This document shows positions 62,189 to 64,000 of a DNA stretch of 64,000 nt, piece by piece. How positions within the stretch are numbered: position 1 is the stretch's first letter; each line of letters begins with the position of its first letter. The translations under genes were made by a program, and so were the position numbers. Under the pieces are notes generated by a model, which was given only the letters and a program-made list of their open reading frames with translations, had not been told where the DNA came from and searched no databases. The DNA is from Ichthyenterobacterium magnum (lineage in GTDB: Bacteria > Bacteroidota > Bacteroidia > Flavobacteriales > Flavobacteriaceae): assembly GCF_003610635.1 (NCBI RefSeq), contig NZ_RAQJ01000001.1:992474-1056473 (forward strand). The letters are read 5' to 3'.

Positions 62189-63217
62189 ATGAAAGGAATT
62201 TTACTTGTAAACCTTGGTTCTCCAGATAGCCCAAGCCCTAAAGATGTAAAAAAATATTTAGGTGAATTTTTAATGGACGAACGTGTTATTGATATTCCGT
62301 TAGTAGCAAGAACAGCCTTAGTAAAAGGAATCATTTTAAATACACGCCCAAAGCAATCGGCTGCTGCATATAAAAAAATATGGTGGAAAGAAGGTTCTCC
62401 GTTAATTGTTATTTCTGAAAGGCTTAAAAAAAGCATTCAAAAACAAGTAGAAGTTCCTGTAGCTTTAGCAATGCGTTATGGTAGTATGACGATTAAAAAG
62501 GGGTTGCAAGAATTAGTAGATAAAGGCGTAGATGAGGTTTTACTTTTTCCTTTATATCCGCAGTTTGCAATGGCAACAACAGAAACGATAACTGTTTTAG
62601 CAGAAGAAATTCGTCAGGAAAGTTTTCCTAATTTAAAAATTGAATCTGTTCCAGCATTTTATAACAAACCAGATTATATTGAAGTGCTAAGTCATTCTAT
62701 TTCTGAAAGCCTAAAAGATAAGCCTTACGATCATTTATTGTTTTCATATCATGGTGTACCAGAACGACATATAAGAAAAAGCGATGTTACAAAATCACAT
62801 TGTAAAATTGATGGTAGTTGTTGCGAAACACCATCTAAAGCACACAAGTTTTGTTATAGACATCAGTGTTTAGAGGTTACAAGACTTGTTAGTGAACGAT
62901 TGGGGCTGAAGAAAGGAAGTTTCTCAACGTCCTTTCAATCTCGTTTAGGTTTTGATCCATGGTTGTTGCCATATACAGACAGAACAATTGAACGTTTAGG
63001 AAAAGAAGGTGTAAAAAACATGGCTATTGTAACACCAGCTTTTGTAAGTGATTGTTTAGAAACCCTAGAAGAAATTGCAATGGAAGGCCAAGAAATTTTC
63101 CACGAAATGGGAGGAAATAACTTTCACACAATCCCATGTTTAAATGATGATAAACCTTTTGTAAACTTACTTTCTAATTGGATAAATGCGTGGAGTAAAC
63201 AATCTGTTATAGTATAA
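62189..63217 (+). CDS. hemH: Ferrochelatase
   Basis: A 342-residue HemH that inserts ferrous iron into protoporphyrin IX. Conserved features are the early L-V-N-L-G-S-P-D-S-P, the F-S-Y-H-G-V-P-E-R-H catalytic histidine segment (about 188-197) and the F-Q-S-R-L-G-F-D-P-W-L-P-Y motif near 250-262. Cysteines near C-K-I-D-G-S-C-C could bind a cluster, as in some other bacterial ferrochelatases, but this is only suggestive. It lies between the AraC gene and hemJ, spaced nine and four bases. Confidence 0.96.
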   Translation: MKGILLVNLGSPDSPSPKDVKKYLGEFLMDERVIDIPLVARTALVKGIILNTRPKQSAAAYKKIWWKEGSPLIVISERLKKSIQKQVEVPVALAMRYGSMTIKKGLQELVDKGVDEVLLFPLYPQFAMATTETITVLAEEIRQESFPNLKIESVPAFYNKPDYIEVLSHSISESLKDKPYDHLLFSYHGVPERHIRKSDVTKSHCKIDGSCCETPSKAHKFCYRHQCLEVTRLVSERLGLKKGSFSTSFQSRLGFDPWLLPYTDRTIERLGKEGVKNMAIVTPAFVSDCLETLEEIAMEGQEIFHEMGGNNFHTIPCLNDDKPFVNLLSNWINAWSKQSVIV

Positions 63218-63221
63218 TTTT

Positions 63222-63770
63222 ATGGAATATTACAATTATATAAAAGCGTTACACCTCATTTTTGTTATCACATGGTTTGCTGGATTATTTTACATACCTA
63301 GATTGTTTGTATATCAAATAGAAGCTTTTCATAAGCCATCTCCAGAAAAAGAAATTTTAGGAAAACAACTAAAATTAATGGCTAAACGGTTATGGACAAT
63401 TATTACATGGCCGTCAGCTATTTTAGCAACAGGTTTTGCTATATGGTTACTTATTTTACAGCCTATTTGGTTACAACAACCATGGATGCATGTAAAACTA
63501 GCTTTTGTAGTATTACTTATTTTATATCATTTAAAAACACATCAGTTTTATAAACAACTTCAAAAAAATGTGGTAAATAAAACATCAAGCTTTATGCGTA
63601 TCTGGAACGAAGGCGCAACATTTATTTTATTTGCTGTTGTGTTTTTAGTCATTTTAAAAAGCAGTATTAATTGGATTTTTGGAGTAATTGGCATTATTGT
63701 TTTAGGCGTGCTTTTAATGTTAGGTTTTAAGCTTTATAAAAATATTAGGTCTAAAAACCCTGAAGCATAA
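63222..63770 (+). CDS. hemJ: Protoporphyrinogen IX oxidase HemJ
   Basis: A 182-residue membrane protein of the HemJ (CopD-like, DUF-type) family with four to five predicted helices (about 6-24, 58-80, 86-105, 128-150 and 152-175). Conserved H11 (A-L-H-L-I-F-V-I-T-W-F-A-G-L-F-Y), the P-R-L-F-V-Y segment, L-W-T-I-I-T-W-P-S and W-M-H-V-K-L-A-F-V are those of HemJ, which oxidises protoporphyrinogen to protoporphyrin. Position directly after hemH agrees. No HemG or HemY is seen here. Confidence 0.9.
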   Translation: MEYYNYIKALHLIFVITWFAGLFYIPRLFVYQIEAFHKPSPEKEILGKQLKLMAKRLWTIITWPSAILATGFAIWLLILQPIWLQQPWMHVKLAFVVLLILYHLKTHQFYKQLQKNVVNKTSSFMRIWNEGATFILFAVVFLVILKSSINWIFGVIGIIVLGVLLMLGFKLYKNIRSKNPEA

Positions 63771-63911
63771 TTGTTGGTGTGATTATTGTTATATTTAGTC
63801 AAATATAAAAGCGTTATAACATTGCAAGAAACATTCGTAACCATTAGTTAGATACTTGAAAGAATGATTATATGAATGCTACATGTTGCCTAAAAAAATG
63901 ATAAAATTCAC

Positions 63912-64000
63912 ATGAAATTAAAAACCCTGTCTTTAAGAGTCCGCATTTTTATTGCAATGATTTTATTAGTTTTAATTGCATCAGTGCTAATCGCAGGAGT
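63912..64000 (+). CDS. Start of a probable sensor histidine kinase (cut by window end)
   Basis: ATG at 63912 opens a frame to the window edge: M-K-L-K-T-L-S-L-R-V-R-I-F followed by a strongly hydrophobic helix (about 13-30), the usual first transmembrane segment of membrane sensor kinases. Only about 29 residues are visible, so the assignment is tentative. It starts 142 bases after hemJ. Confidence 0.4.
   Translation, partial: MKLKTLSLRVRIFIAMILLVLIASVLIAG

Noticed and set aside
1-64000. tRNA, rRNA, insertion sequence, prophage or CRISPR
   Set aside because: No tRNA-like cloverleaf with a GGTTCGAATCC-type arm, no transposase motif, no phage gene and no repeat-spacer array was found by reading the sequence.

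Overview
The window looks like a chromosomal segment of a low-GC member of the Flavobacteriaceae (phylum Bacteroidota). Evidence: the ATP synthase operon with a long secreted-type subunit a and no beta/epsilon genes, gliding/type IX secretion genes (sprE, gldH), several proteins ending in a 'YPNP' type IX sorting domain, a GLPGLI protein, a fused hemC-hemD, and repeated promoter -7 boxes of the TAnnTTTG type used by the Bacteroidota sigma factor. I cannot name the genus. No tRNA, rRNA, CRISPR, prophage or insertion sequence was seen.

Layout. 1-8.9 kb: sprE, a bactofilin gene, then atpZ/I-like genes and atpB-E-F-H-A-G, closed by a strong terminator. 9-18 kb: a conserved envelope block (lipoprotein, polysaccharide flippase, dUTPase, sugar nucleotidyltransferase, TPR protein, DUF4292 lipoprotein, degenerate LytM/EnvC-like activator), then a thioesterase and an HU/SPOR protein on the minus strand. 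18-21.7 kb: dprA, a small membrane protein, trpS and plsC. 21.8-25.5 kb: a very AT-rich three-gene export module (small four-cysteine secreted protein, GLPGLI protein, TonB-receptor-like outer-membrane protein). 25.5-28.1 kb: a lipoprotein, an ECF sigma factor and an unusual anti-sigma-like protein that appears to run from cytoplasm to outer membrane. 28.2-38 kb: recA, an intergenic stretch with small ORFs and a long hairpin, trhO, a secreted M23 peptidase, ricT-gldH-pbp1A and a succinyl-CoA:3-ketoacid CoA transferase pair. 38-50 kb: a peptide-type ABC ATPase and two giant secreted proteases (reprolysin-like and M14) with tandem DUF5011 and MAM-like modules and T9SS sorting tails. 50-64 kb: DNA exonuclease, serine hydrolase, MGMT and CNNM/CBS genes, then an almost complete aerobic heme pathway: hemA, hemCD, hemE, hemF, hemB on minus and, divergently, an AraC regulator with hemH and hemJ on plus. 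The window ends inside a probable sensor kinase gene.

How it fits together: sprE and gldH belong to the gliding/T9SS machinery, and three large secreted enzymes here carry its export signal. Heme genes form two divergent units from one intergenic region. The most interesting points are (i) the sigma/anti-sigma pair in which the anti-sigma-like protein has an N-terminal cytosolic part, one membrane helix, a ~200-residue disordered linker and a C-terminal outer-membrane barrel; (ii) an identical 17-bp palindrome (TTACGGAAAAACCGTAA) found three times, each time upstream of genes for secreted or outer-membrane proteins; (iii) a four-helix-bundle gene bordered by short TAGC..TTGGCTAT repeats inside the heme operon; and (iv) a family of small TGAGCTTGTCGAA-type dyad repeats, three of them in the atp operon and one inside a coding sequence.
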